From positions 1-19,897 of the forward strand of contig JAUUSJ010000076.1 in assembly GCA_030841965.1 (NCBI GenBank): 19,897 nucleotides of DNA, written 5' to 3'. Position 1 is the stretch's first letter; each line of letters begins with the position of its first letter. The notes below the pieces were generated by a model that was not told the DNA's origin, searched no databases, and saw nothing but the letters and a program-made list of their open reading frames with translations. Below are positions 13,887 through 19,897 of this stretch, piece after piece. Source of the stretch: Blautia sp. Its GTDB lineage: Bacteria; Bacillota; Clostridia; Lachnospirales; Lachnospiraceae. Both the position numbers and the translations under genes were made by a program.

Positions 13887-14636
13887 TTATTGTATCCGCC
13901 AGCCTTCTGCCTGCTCGCGGATTTTGATAAATTCTTTATAAACACCTTCCTGGTTTACCAATTCCTCATGTCTTCCCCTCTGAGCCACTGTACCCCCATC
14001 AATGACAAGAATCTGGTCGGCGTTCTCAATTGTGGCCAGCCGATGAGCAATCGTAATAATAGTCTTACCGTATGTCAAGGAGGAAAGGGCTTCCTGAATC
14101 AGATGCTCATTCTCTGGGTCGATACTCGCTGTCGCCTCATCCAGGACAAAAATAGACGGATTCATGGCATATACCGAGGCAAACGCAAGACTTTGCTTTT
14201 CCCCGCCAGACATGGAAAAAATATTCCTTCCCAAAAGGGATTGTATTTTCAGCGCCAAAATCGTCGCATCATATCTCTCTTTGATTTTCTTTGGTTCTAC
14301 GCCTGCATTTTCCAAACCAAAGGTAATCTCGCTGTCGGAATCAATATTAAAAAACTAAGATTTTGGATTTTGAAATACCGAACCGACTTGTTCCGCCAGA
14401 CGATACATTTCTGTTTTCGGAACTTCCATGCCATTTACAAAGGTCGTGCCAGACAGGACACCACCCTCCACAAAATGCGGAATCAAGCCATTGATAAGCT
14501 TTGTAATCGTCGTCTTGCCACAGCCCGACTCCCCTGTAAGAACAATGCATTCTCCCCTTTGGATATCCAAGTCAATATGCGAGATTGTCCCCTGTCCTTT
14601 TTCATATTCAAATGACACATCCTGAATTTGAATCAT
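13887..14636 (-). pseudogene. ECF-type ATPase gene: nonsense-interrupted and apparently chimeric with an ABC exporter
   Basis: A single 249-codon frame begins at ATG 14636 behind AGGAGGT and is interrupted by TAG at codon 94 (14357-14355), where EcfA proteins have Gln in the Q-loop (FQNPKS-stop-FFN). One C-to-T change from CAG explains it. Codons 1-167 are EcfA-like: Walker A GESGCGKTT (35-43), QNPKS, signature MSGGEKQ (142-148), then FASVYAMNP and VLDE. From about codon 168 the sequence switches to the style of an ABC exporter ATPase: ATASIDPENEHLIQEAL, TIITIAHRLATIENADQI, and the exporter tail. EcfA proteins of such operons often carry two ATPase domains and lie next to exporter genes, so recombination at the shared Walker B region, deleting what lay between, is the likely origin. 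All ATPase motifs survive, but the stop codon should inactivate it. Confidence 0.75.
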
Positions 14637-14648
14637 AAGAAATACCTC

Positions 14649-15398
14649 CTATCTTGCTGTCGCGGAAATGATACAAAAAATTACGCCGACTGCCAAGCAT
14701 AAAAAATCCTGAACTCCAAATTTCATTTCAATCATGCTCGTCTTAGCGACAGGATTTTCAATTCCTCTCGTGACAGCGGCCGCAGACAATTCTTCCGCCG
14801 TTGTAGTTGCCGAAATCATAATCGGCACTAAGAGACATTCTATTTTTTGCATTCCATGAATATTTTGAAGCTTCATCGCATCCCGAATATAACCAACTTC
14901 CTCTTTCAACGCTGGAAAATATCGAACCGTCACCGATAGAGGAATAATCAATCCCTGCGGGATATGCCATTTGCGAAGTGCAACCATCAACTCTCTAACA
15001 GAAGTTTTTTGTAAAATCAAAGTACCAACAATCAAACACGGAAAAATCTTTCGTGCGTAGGAAACTAAGATTGTAAAAGTACTGGCTAAGATTTTGGGAC
15101 CATTCGGAAAAACATAGTACTGTATAAACAGACATGCACCAAAAGCGACCGCCAATTTACCCGCTGCCTTTTGACAGCCGCAGGCAGTAATCAATAAGAG
15201 CAGCAAAATAACCCATGCAATCTCAACCCATACCGTGCGCTGCGTAAAAGCGACCACATTCGCCAGCACCAATAAGAGCAATTCCGTCCGCGGGTCAAAC
15301 CTTAATACATCTTTCTTGCCCGTCCCCAAATCCAGCGTCTGCGACATTCCTGCTCCATCATCAAATCTTAATATATCTCTTTCATCTGCCCCACTCAT
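14649..15398 (-). CDS. ecfT: ECF transporter transmembrane component (EcfT/CbiQ family)
   Basis: The 249-residue membrane protein joins the substrate-binding S component to the ATPases. It has hydrophobic segments at about 40-75 and 85-135, the EcfT coupling region with SVTVRYFPALKEE and IRDAMKLQN (about 155-180), the second conserved segment AEELSAAAVTRGIE, and a C-terminal membrane segment. Its ATG overlaps the S-component stop (TGATG), so translation is coupled; a GTG one codon earlier is possible. The first 40 residues are unusual: a short DILRFD/DVLRFD motif occurs twice, and Met18 could be an alternative start. With the local ATPase broken, it can work only if ATPases encoded elsewhere serve it, as in shared (group II) ECF systems. 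Confidence 0.85.
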   Translation of the reverse strand: MSGADERDILRFDDGAGMSQTLDLGTGKKDVLRFDPRTELLLLVLANVVAFTQRTVWVEIAWVILLLLLITACGCQKAAGKLAVAFGACLFIQYYVFPNGPKILASTFTILVSYARKIFPCLIVGTLILQKTSVRELMVALRKWHIPQGLIIPLSVTVRYFPALKEEVGYIRDAMKLQNIHGMQKIECLLVPIMISATTTAEELSAAAVTRGIENPVAKTSMIEMKFGVQDFLCLAVGVIFCIISATAR

Positions 15399-16003
15399 CA
15401 CACAATTCCTGCCTTTACAAAATGCTTTTTGAACAGACTTCTTGCAATAAAAGCTCCAATAATACCGCCGATAATCGGAGCCACAAATAAAACAATTAAC
15501 ATCGTATTAGATGAAATAGCCTCCACCGCTGACACATAATCGGCAGACATTCCCTGCTCAATCATTTGTGTTAAAAAATCCTCCTTAAATATCCAAATCG
15601 GAAGCGGAGACCCTACCATACCCAGCGAAAAGATAACATAGGCAATGGAGTTTCCTAAAAAACTATTATACTTGGTGACAGCACGGACAACCTCGGCTAA
15701 AATACAGGTAGATGCCATCGAGATTAAAATGACAAGCGTAAACTGTCCAGTTGCAAAATAAATAAGTGCAGTAATGAGACCCATCAGAAAAACAGCTCCA
15801 GGTTTTTGCACCTTAACCGCCATCAACATAAATGGAATACCCGCAAACACTGCGATAAAACCCGGCATCAACATCCAGAGAATCGGATGGATACCTCCCA
15901 TTACCATAAAAATAAAATTAATTACAAAATAAATAGCCGAAAAGATACCAATCGTGATTAAGTCTTTCCCTTTCATTTTTTTGTCCATATTTACATTAGA
16001 CAT
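15398..16003 (-). CDS. ECF transporter S component, MptD/Trep_Strep family
   Basis: The 201-residue protein has about six membrane segments (roughly 15-35, 38-60, 68-105, 115-135, 160-190). It resembles the Trep_Strep/MptD family of ECF substrate-binding subunits: KDLITIGIFSAIYFVINF near the start, HPILWMLMPGF, GIPFMLMAVKVQKPGA, and a glycine-rich last helix (APIIGGIIGAFIARSLF) with a basic tail. The family's substrates are poorly known, so none is assigned here. AAAGGAGG lies 8 nt before the ATG. The gene is first in the ECF operon and is preceded by a structured leader with a terminator hairpin, suggesting control by a metabolite or other signal. Confidence 0.85.
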   Translation of the reverse strand: MSNVNMDKKMKGKDLITIGIFSAIYFVINFIFMVMGGIHPILWMLMPGFIAVFAGIPFMLMAVKVQKPGAVFLMGLITALIYFATGQFTLVILISMASTCILAEVVRAVTKYNSFLGNSIAYVIFSLGMVGSPLPIWIFKEDFLTQMIEQGMSADYVSAVEAISSNTMLIVLFVAPIIGGIIGAFIARSLFKKHFVKAGIV

Positions 16004-16030
16004 TATTGTTTCCTCCTTTTAGTTAGATTT

Positions 16031-16045
16031 GCCTAACCCTTAGGC
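16031..16045 (-). promoter_or_regulatory. Hairpin just before the S-component ribosome site
   Basis: GCCTAA/TTAGGC form a 6-bp stem with a 3-nt loop, ending about 20 nt before AAAGGAGG. It follows the leader terminator and could take part in alternative pairing. Confidence 0.35.
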
Positions 16046-16072
16046 CAAAATAAAAATGCCTCTGGCATTTTC
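16046..16072 (-). terminator. Terminator-like hairpin inside the ECF leader
   Basis: On the minus strand AAAATGCC-AGA-GGCATTTT forms an 8-bp stem followed by TATTTT. It lies about 45 nt upstream of the S-component start codon and downstream of other leader structures, as expected of a transcription attenuator. Confidence 0.6.
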
Positions 16073-16194
16073 ATCGTTTATCATAACAGATAGAAATATA
16101 TCTTTCCGCTCCATTCGGTCTTTTTTATCCCAAGAGGACTTCCAATTCTTTACTCAATCACAAAATGGATAATAAAGGTTTACAGTGATAAATA

Positions 16195-16290
16195 GGGTAG
16201 AGAGAGAATAATTATCTCACCCCTCCCATCTTTGGCGGTAAATACCCGTGACTGGACTTTCACCAGCAAGATTAGTGCCATGCTCGGCTC
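16195..16290 (-). ncRNA. Structured leader / candidate riboswitch of unassigned class
   Basis: Read on the minus strand, ATCTT (16232-16228 region) and AAGAT close a three-way junction around two hairpins: CTGG-TGAAAGT-CCAG and CGG-GTATTTA-CCG. A third hairpin follows (GGGTGAGA with TCTC-T-ACCC, 16223-16195). The loop GGTGAAAGTCC recalls a conserved part of cobalamin riboswitches, but no B12 box (AGCCAGGAGACC-like) was found, so that class is not claimed. A terminator hairpin at 16046-16072 lies between this structure and the S-component gene. The 348-bp stretch 16004-16351 otherwise contains only the flavodiiron gene's terminator. Confidence 0.4.
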
Positions 16291-16295
16291 ACATC

Positions 16296-16340
16296 AAAAA
16301 ACGGTCTCTTCCGAATCGTATAACAGAAGAAACCGTTTCT
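16296..16340 (-). terminator. Rho-independent terminator after the flavodiiron gene
   Basis: On the minus strand AAACGGTTTCTTC (16338-16326) pairs with GAAGAGACCGTTT (16310-16298) with one mismatch. It is followed by a T-run and begins 14 bp after the flavodiiron stop codon. Confidence 0.75.
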
Positions 16341-16351
16341 TTATTTAAATA

Positions 16352-18151
16352 TTAAATTTTTTCAAAATCTGCCGCCCCATGCTTACAAACTGGACAAACA
16401 AAATCAGATGGTAAATCCTCATCTTCATAAATATATCCACAAACCTTGCAGACATATCCCTTTTTCTCCACAACCTGTGGCTTAGGCTTCACATTACTCT
16501 GATAATAATCATAAGTCATCGTTGGTCTTGTTGACATAACACGAGACTCCGTAATCGTGCAGACAAACATTCCATGCGTGTCCATATCAACATACTGCTC
16601 CACCTTTAAGGATAAAAATGCATTAATATATTTTGGCAGATAGATAAGGTCATTGTCGGAACGAAGCGGTGTCCTTACACATCCCTCAAACTTATCTACA
16701 TTGCGTCCACTTTGGAATCCAAACCTTTGAAATACTTTAAATGGCGCATCCACAGATAGACAATTGACATTCAAAATACCCGTCTGCTTTACAATATCAT
16801 GTGTATAATTATTTTTATTAATTGTAACAGCAACACGATTTGGAGTATTTGTAAGCTGTGTCACTGCATTTACAATACAAGCATTATCTTTCTTGCCATC
16901 ATTCGATGTAACAACATAGAGACCATATCCAATCTTAAATAATGCAACTGGATTGTTTTTATTCGCCGTCTCATCACATTGAGACAAATACTCAAAGCAA
17001 AGCTCATCTGTCACTGCCTCTATCTCTGCCCTGCTCTTCTCGCTAAGCGCAGAGTGAATATGTACAGTATTCTTCGTAAAGAGTAAGTTATCGCATTGTG
17101 ATAGCATCTCTTCCATCAATCTAGCCGCCCTCGGTGCCCAAGAGCCATTCTCAACGAGAGCAATTGTTCTGTTTTGGAATTTATGCTCTACTAAGCGATG
17201 AATAAAATCATGCATAAATGGATACATATTCGAATTATAAGTCGTCGTAGCTAATACAAGCTTATTATAGCGGAACGCATCGGACACTGCCGCTGACATA
17301 TCACAGCGAGCTAAATCATATACAACAACCTTCGGGCATTTCTTCTCTTTTAATTTCTCGACAAGAAGCTCCACGGCTTCTTTTGTATGTCCATACACAG
17401 AAGTATATGCAACAACAATTCCCTCATCCTCCGGTGTATAGGATGACCATGCATCATAGAGAGATAAGTAATATCCTAAGTTCTCATTTAAGACTGGTCC
17501 ATGTGTTGGACAAATTGTCTGAATATCTAATTTTAAATCTGCTGCCTTTTTAAGAAGAGCCTGTACCTGTGGACCGTACTGTCCAACAATCCCAATATAA
17601 TATCTTCTCGCCTCATCTGCCCACTCTTCCTCCACATCGTTTGCGCCAAACTTACCAAATCCATCTGCTGAGAAAAGAACTTTATCGCAAGTGTCATAAG
17701 TTACGATGACCTCCGGCCAATGTACCATCGGTGCCTCCACAAACGCCAAAGTATGCTTGCCAAGGCAGAGTGTATCTCCCTCTTTTACAACAATCTGTCT
17801 ATCAGCAAAATCCGTTCCAAAGAACTGCTTCATCATCTGAAATGCCTTAGCAGAAGACACAATCTTTGCCTTTGGATAAGCCTTCATAAATTCTGCGATA
17901 TTAGCAGAATGATCTGGCTCCATATGCTGAATAATCAAATAATCTGGCTTTTTGCTCCCCATCGAATACATCATATTAAAAAGCCACTGTGAGCCAAAAT
18001 GAATATCAACGGTATCCATAATCGCTGTCTTCTCATCTAAGATTACATAGGAATTATAAGCCATGCCATTTGGAACAGGATACTGACCCTCGAATAAATC
18101 TACTTGATGGTCATTGACTCCTATATACTTGATATCATCCGAAATATACAT
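16352..18151 (-). CDS. fprA: Flavodiiron protein with flavin-reductase and rubredoxin domains (FprA-type)
   Basis: The 599-residue soluble enzyme reduces oxygen to water (or nitric oxide to nitrous oxide) and protects anaerobes. Domain order: diiron metallo-beta-lactamase fold (1-240) with ligands His76, Glu78, Asp80, His81, His144, Asp163 and His217; flavodoxin domain (about 244-390) with FMN loop TSVYGHTKE; a flavin-reductase-like domain (about 405-545); and a short rubredoxin (565-599) with Cys568, Cys571, Cys586 and Cys589. The rubredoxin lacks the usual loop between its two CxxC knuckles, giving the short rubrerythrin-like version. Fusion of the reductase and rubredoxin would let NAD(P)H electrons reach the diiron site within one chain. 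GGAGG lies 6 nt before the ATG, behind an extended -10 promoter. It is monocistronic, ending in its own terminator. Confidence 0.95.
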   Translation of the reverse strand: MYISDDIKYIGVNDHQVDLFEGQYPVPNGMAYNSYVILDEKTAIMDTVDIHFGSQWLFNMMYSMGSKKPDYLIIQHMEPDHSANIAEFMKAYPKAKIVSSAKAFQMMKQFFGTDFADRQIVVKEGDTLCLGKHTLAFVEAPMVHWPEVIVTYDTCDKVLFSADGFGKFGANDVEEEWADEARRYYIGIVGQYGPQVQALLKKAADLKLDIQTICPTHGPVLNENLGYYLSLYDAWSSYTPEDEGIVVAYTSVYGHTKEAVELLVEKLKEKKCPKVVVYDLARCDMSAAVSDAFRYNKLVLATTTYNSNMYPFMHDFIHRLVEHKFQNRTIALVENGSWAPRAARLMEEMLSQCDNLLFTKNTVHIHSALSEKSRAEIEAVTDELCFEYLSQCDETANKNNPVALFKIGYGLYVVTSNDGKKDNACIVNAVTQLTNTPNRVAVTINKNNYTHDIVKQTGILNVNCLSVDAPFKVFQRFGFQSGRNVDKFEGCVRTPLRSDNDLIYLPKYINAFLSLKVEQYVDMDTHGMFVCTITESRVMSTRPTMTYDYYQSNVKPKPQVVEKKGYVCKVCGYIYEDEDLPSDFVCPVCKHGAADFEKI

Positions 18152-18283
18152 TTCACACCTCCAATAATTTAAAATAACCTTTTCCCTCTGTCCTTTCTGT
18201 CATCATCAATATCTTTCATTTTATGCCTTATAGGTAACCCCTTCCCTTATACAATCCGATAAGACATGAAAAACCTTTTTTTA

Positions 18284-18300
18284 TTTTCCAGACTGGAAAA
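18284..18300. promoter_or_regulatory. 17-bp palindrome downstream of the flavodiiron promoter
   Basis: TTTTCCAG-A-CTGGAAAA is a perfect dyad with 8-bp arms, centred about 30 bp downstream of the likely transcription start (near 18318 on the minus strand). The position suits an operator or a leader hairpin. Confidence 0.4.
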
Positions 18301-18324
18301 GGGCAAACCTTCCCTAGTATAGTT

Positions 18325-18333
18325 ATTATATCA
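18325..18333 (-). promoter_or_regulatory. Extended -10 promoter of the flavodiiron gene
   Basis: The minus strand reads TGATATAAT (18333-18325), an extended -10 box. No good -35 hexamer is present at 16-18 bp. The leader to the ATG at 18151 would be about 165 nt. Confidence 0.5.
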
Positions 18334-18368
18334 CAGACAAAATTTTCAAATAGGAGGTTTCGAGACAA

Positions 18369-18401
18369 ATGAGAGAAGATTTACCAACTCCCATCATCTA
18401 A
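18369..18401 (+). CDS. Possible 10-codon leader ORF
   Basis: A perfect AGGAGGT (18352-18358) precedes an ATG by 10 nt. The frame encodes MREDLPTPII and stops at TAA 18399-18401. No homologue is recognised. It may be a leader peptide, the stump of a lost gene or chance; the ribosome site is its only support. It lies in the 425-bp gene-poor stretch 18152-18576. Confidence 0.2.
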   Translation: MREDLPTPII

Positions 18402-18412
18402 ACAAAATAAAC

Positions 18413-18577
18413 TTGACATACTTATAGTATATACATGATGCTGAGGTCAAAAGGTATCTTGACCCCTTTGATACCAGATTGCTCCGCACACTGCTCCCGC
18501 AATCCTCAAAAATATACATAAAGAAAAGGATTGCTGTAAAAAAACTCCCCTCTTTTTTACAGCAATCCTTTCTTTTC
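18413..18577 (+). ncRNA. Candidate short RNA or intergenic repeat ending in a strong terminator
   Basis: A consensus TTGACA (18413-18418) is followed at 15 bp by CATGAT (18434-18439). Downstream lie two overlapping inverted repeats that cannot form together: GGTCAA...TTGACC and GGTATC...GATACC (about 18445-18477). The run ends at the terminator at 18521-18577. This could be a transcript of about 130 nt or simply an intergenic repeat. Confidence 0.3.
18521..18577. terminator. Strong, probably bidirectional terminator
   Basis: A 16-bp perfect stem (GGATTGCTGTAAAAAA 18528-18543 with 18553-18568) is extended outward by AAGAAAA/TTTCTTT pairing with one bulge, and has A/T runs on both sides. It directly follows the stop codon of the minus-strand ribbon-helix-helix gene and would also end any plus-strand transcript from 18413. 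Confidence 0.85.
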
Positions 18578-18774
18578 TAAATATCAAGTTCTATCGGCTC
18601 ATCTAAATGCTCCGAGACATACTTTCCATTCTTCTTTCTCTGCCGTACACATTCTGTCAACAAATACTCAATTTGTCCATTGACAGAACGGAAATCATCT
18701 TCAGCCCATGCGGCAATAGCATTATACAGATTTTCAGATAATCTGAGAGGAATCTGTTTTTTCTTTCCAGCCAT
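18577..18774 (-). CDS. Ribbon-helix-helix (Arc-type) small protein
   Basis: The 65-residue product starts with KKKQIPLRLSENLYNAIAAWAEDD, an Arc/CopG-like beta strand and helix, then FRSVNGQIEYLLTECVRQ, the second helix, and ends in an acidic tail. These proteins bind DNA as dimers or act as antitoxin-like partners. It begins one base after the stop of the SPFH gene, so the two form an operon, and the pairing with an SPFH gene suggests a functional link rather than a lone regulator. AGGAAG lies 13 nt before the ATG, farther than usual. The stop codon abuts the terminator. Function unknown. Confidence 0.75.
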   Translation of the reverse strand: MAGKKKQIPLRLSENLYNAIAAWAEDDFRSVNGQIEYLLTECVRQRKKNGKYVSEHLDEPIELDI

Positions 18775-18775
18775 A

Positions 18776-19786
18776 TTAGTAGAGACTTCCTGTATTTACA
18801 ATAGGCTTTGCATCATGATTACCGCAAAGTACAACGAGCAGATTGGAAACCATTGCCGCTTTTCTTTCCTCATCCAACTCCACAACTTCTTGTTCACTCA
18901 GACGCTCCAACGCCATCTCGACCATTCCGACAGCTCCATCGACAATCATCTTTCTCGCATCAATAATAGCGGATGCCTGCTGTCTTTGAAGCATTACGGC
19001 TGCAATCTCTGGTGCGTAAGCTAAGTATGTAATACGAGCCTCAATAATCTCAAGACCAGCTTCTGTAACCTTTTCCTGAATCGCATCTCGAATTCTGGCA
19101 GCTACTATCTCACTAGATCCACGTAAGCTTCCCTCATCGGCAATTCCATCTCCCGTCGTATCGACATTCGGAGCAGTATCATACGGATAAATACGGACAA
19201 TATTGCGAAGAGCACTATCACATTGTAGAGATAAATACTCCTTATAGTTATCTACATTAAATACTGCTTTCGCAGTGTCAGTCACTCTCCACATAACAGC
19301 GATACCAATCTCAATCGGATTACCGAGACAGTCGTTGATTTTCTGTCTATTATTATTTAAAGTCATAATCTTAAGAGAAACTTTATTATTCATCATATTA
19401 ATCCTGACTCCATCTGCCTTGACAGAAACGAGCGATTTTGACGAAACGACATCTCCACTCTGGTTTAACTTTGTCTTAGCTGCTGGATTCACACTTGTAC
19501 AGAACGGATTCACAAAATAGAATCCCTCTTCCTTTAATGTTCCTACGTACTTTCCAAATAGGGTCAGAACTAAAGCTTCCTGTGGCTTTATAACTTTGAG
19601 TCCCAAAAATGGAATCCATCCTATCGCAAGCCATACGATAGAAATAATCAGTACGACTGCTGAACCACCATCTGAAATCATCACTCCTCCCTTAATGGTT
19701 CCTAAAATCGCTGCGATATAAAGCACGAGGATAATAAACAGCGCTGCCATACCGTTTTTATTATTACGTAATACCTTTTCTTTCAT
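18776..19786 (-). CDS. SPFH-domain (stomatin/prohibitin-like) membrane protein
   Basis: The 336-residue protein has two N-terminal membrane segments (about 13-31 and 43-64), then an SPFH domain starting LKVIKPQEALVLTLFGKYVGT (in two parts at 63-83) with NPFC and SLVSVKADGVRINM. A helical region follows (ARIRDAIQEKVTEAGLEIIEARITYLAYAPEI, AAVMLQRQQASAIIDARK, 230-279), and the tail is short. SPFH proteins oligomerise into membrane microdomain cages and often act with a protease. An acidic, glycine-containing loop (Asp209, Asp213, Asp217 in VDTTGDGIADE) interrupts the domain and resembles a calcium-binding loop. The ATG is preceded by AAAGGA and GGTG at moderate distance. It is followed at once by the ribbon-helix-helix gene. 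The upstream leader contains a heptanucleotide array. Confidence 0.88.
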   Translation of the reverse strand: MKEKVLRNNKNGMAALFIILVLYIAAILGTIKGGVMISDGGSAVVLIISIVWLAIGWIPFLGLKVIKPQEALVLTLFGKYVGTLKEEGFYFVNPFCTSVNPAAKTKLNQSGDVVSSKSLVSVKADGVRINMMNNKVSLKIMTLNNNRQKINDCLGNPIEIGIAVMWRVTDTAKAVFNVDNYKEYLSLQCDSALRNIVRIYPYDTAPNVDTTGDGIADEGSLRGSSEIVAARIRDAIQEKVTEAGLEIIEARITYLAYAPEIAAVMLQRQQASAIIDARKMIVDGAVGMVEMALERLSEQEVVELDEERKAAMVSNLLVVLCGNHDAKPIVNTGSLY

Positions 19787-19818
19787 AATAATTCACCATT
19801 CCTTTCTTTCCTCTTCTC

Positions 19819-19897
19819 TTACTCCTTACTCTTTACTCTTTGCTCTTTGCTCTTTGCTCTTTGCTCTTTGCTCTTTGCTCTTTGCTCTTTGCTCTTT
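19819..19897. repeat. Heptanucleotide tandem array before the SPFH gene
   Basis: One TTACTCC, two TTACTCT and eight TTGCTCT units follow one another without interruption and run off the window end. The variant units lie nearest the gene, which suggests recent expansion of the TTGCTCT type by replication slippage. The array starts about 32 bp upstream of the SPFH start codon. Confidence 0.95.

Noticed and set aside
13890..14615. 241-codon open frame on the plus strand opposite the ATPase pseudogene
   Set aside because: It has no recognisable domain, and the minus strand clearly encodes ABC ATPase motifs in one frame.
16195..16290. Cobalamin riboswitch
   Set aside because: The GGTGAAAGTCC loop fits, but the conserved B12 box and the GCCACTG-type segment were not found on the minus strand; reported only as an unassigned structured leader.
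16195..16290. FMN riboswitch on the plus strand
   Set aside because: Only a GGCGGTAAA-like fragment matches, the other conserved blocks are missing, and the downstream plus strand has no gene.
19819..19897. CRISPR array
   Set aside because: The 7-bp units are contiguous with no spacers; it is a simple tandem repeat. No CRISPR-like array was seen elsewhere in the window.

Overview
The window looks like the chromosome of a low-GC, strictly anaerobic Gram-positive gut bacterium, most likely a member of the Lachnospiraceae (Clostridia). This rests on purine-rich Shine-Dalgarno sites, sigma-A-type promoters, a TrpB2-type tryptophan synthase, a flavodiiron/rubredoxin oxygen-detoxification protein and a hexuronate catabolic operon fed by a TRAP transporter. 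The species cannot be fixed from sequence alone.

Layout. (1) 1-2036, plus strand: the end of a palindromic repeat, a MazG-type pyrophosphohydrolase with a clear promoter, and trpB2. (2) 2037-5557: a small accessory island made largely of relics. It holds the tail of an Uma2-family gene with a nonsense codon, an AlbA_2/ATPase/winged-helix protein, a 136-residue protein that looks like the start of BREX gene brxA fused to the end of pglZ, a Cro/CI-type regulator with a probable operator, a YefM-like antitoxin relic without start codon or toxin, and a 196-bp palindromic element. (3) 5558-12650, minus strand: dctP-dctQ-dctM-uxaC-uxuA-uxuB, a tightly packed operon that would import hexuronates (glucuronate/galacturonate type) and convert them through fructuronate and mannonate to 2-keto-3-deoxygluconate. 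A divergent AraC-family regulator (12902-13753) probably controls it. The KDG kinase and aldolase are not in the window. (4) 13887-16290, minus strand: an ECF transporter module (S component, EcfT, ATPase) behind a structured leader with a terminator hairpin. The ATPase gene is broken by a TAG codon and appears to be a chimera of an EcfA-type ATPase and an ABC-exporter ATPase. (5) 16352-18151, minus strand: a four-domain flavodiiron protein with a C-terminal rubredoxin. (6) 18152-18576: a gene-poor stretch with a promoter, palindromes, a possible short RNA or leader ORF and a strong terminator. (7) 18577-19897, minus strand: a ribbon-helix-helix protein, an SPFH (stomatin/prohibitin-like) membrane protein, and a heptanucleotide tandem array running off the end of the window.

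The most notable signals are two gene-fusion scars (a BREX remnant and an ECF/exporter ATPase chimera), a palindromic repeat family whose stems differ in sequence but stay paired, and an unassigned structured leader ahead of the ECF S component. Family assignments come from reading the proteins by eye; no database search was run.
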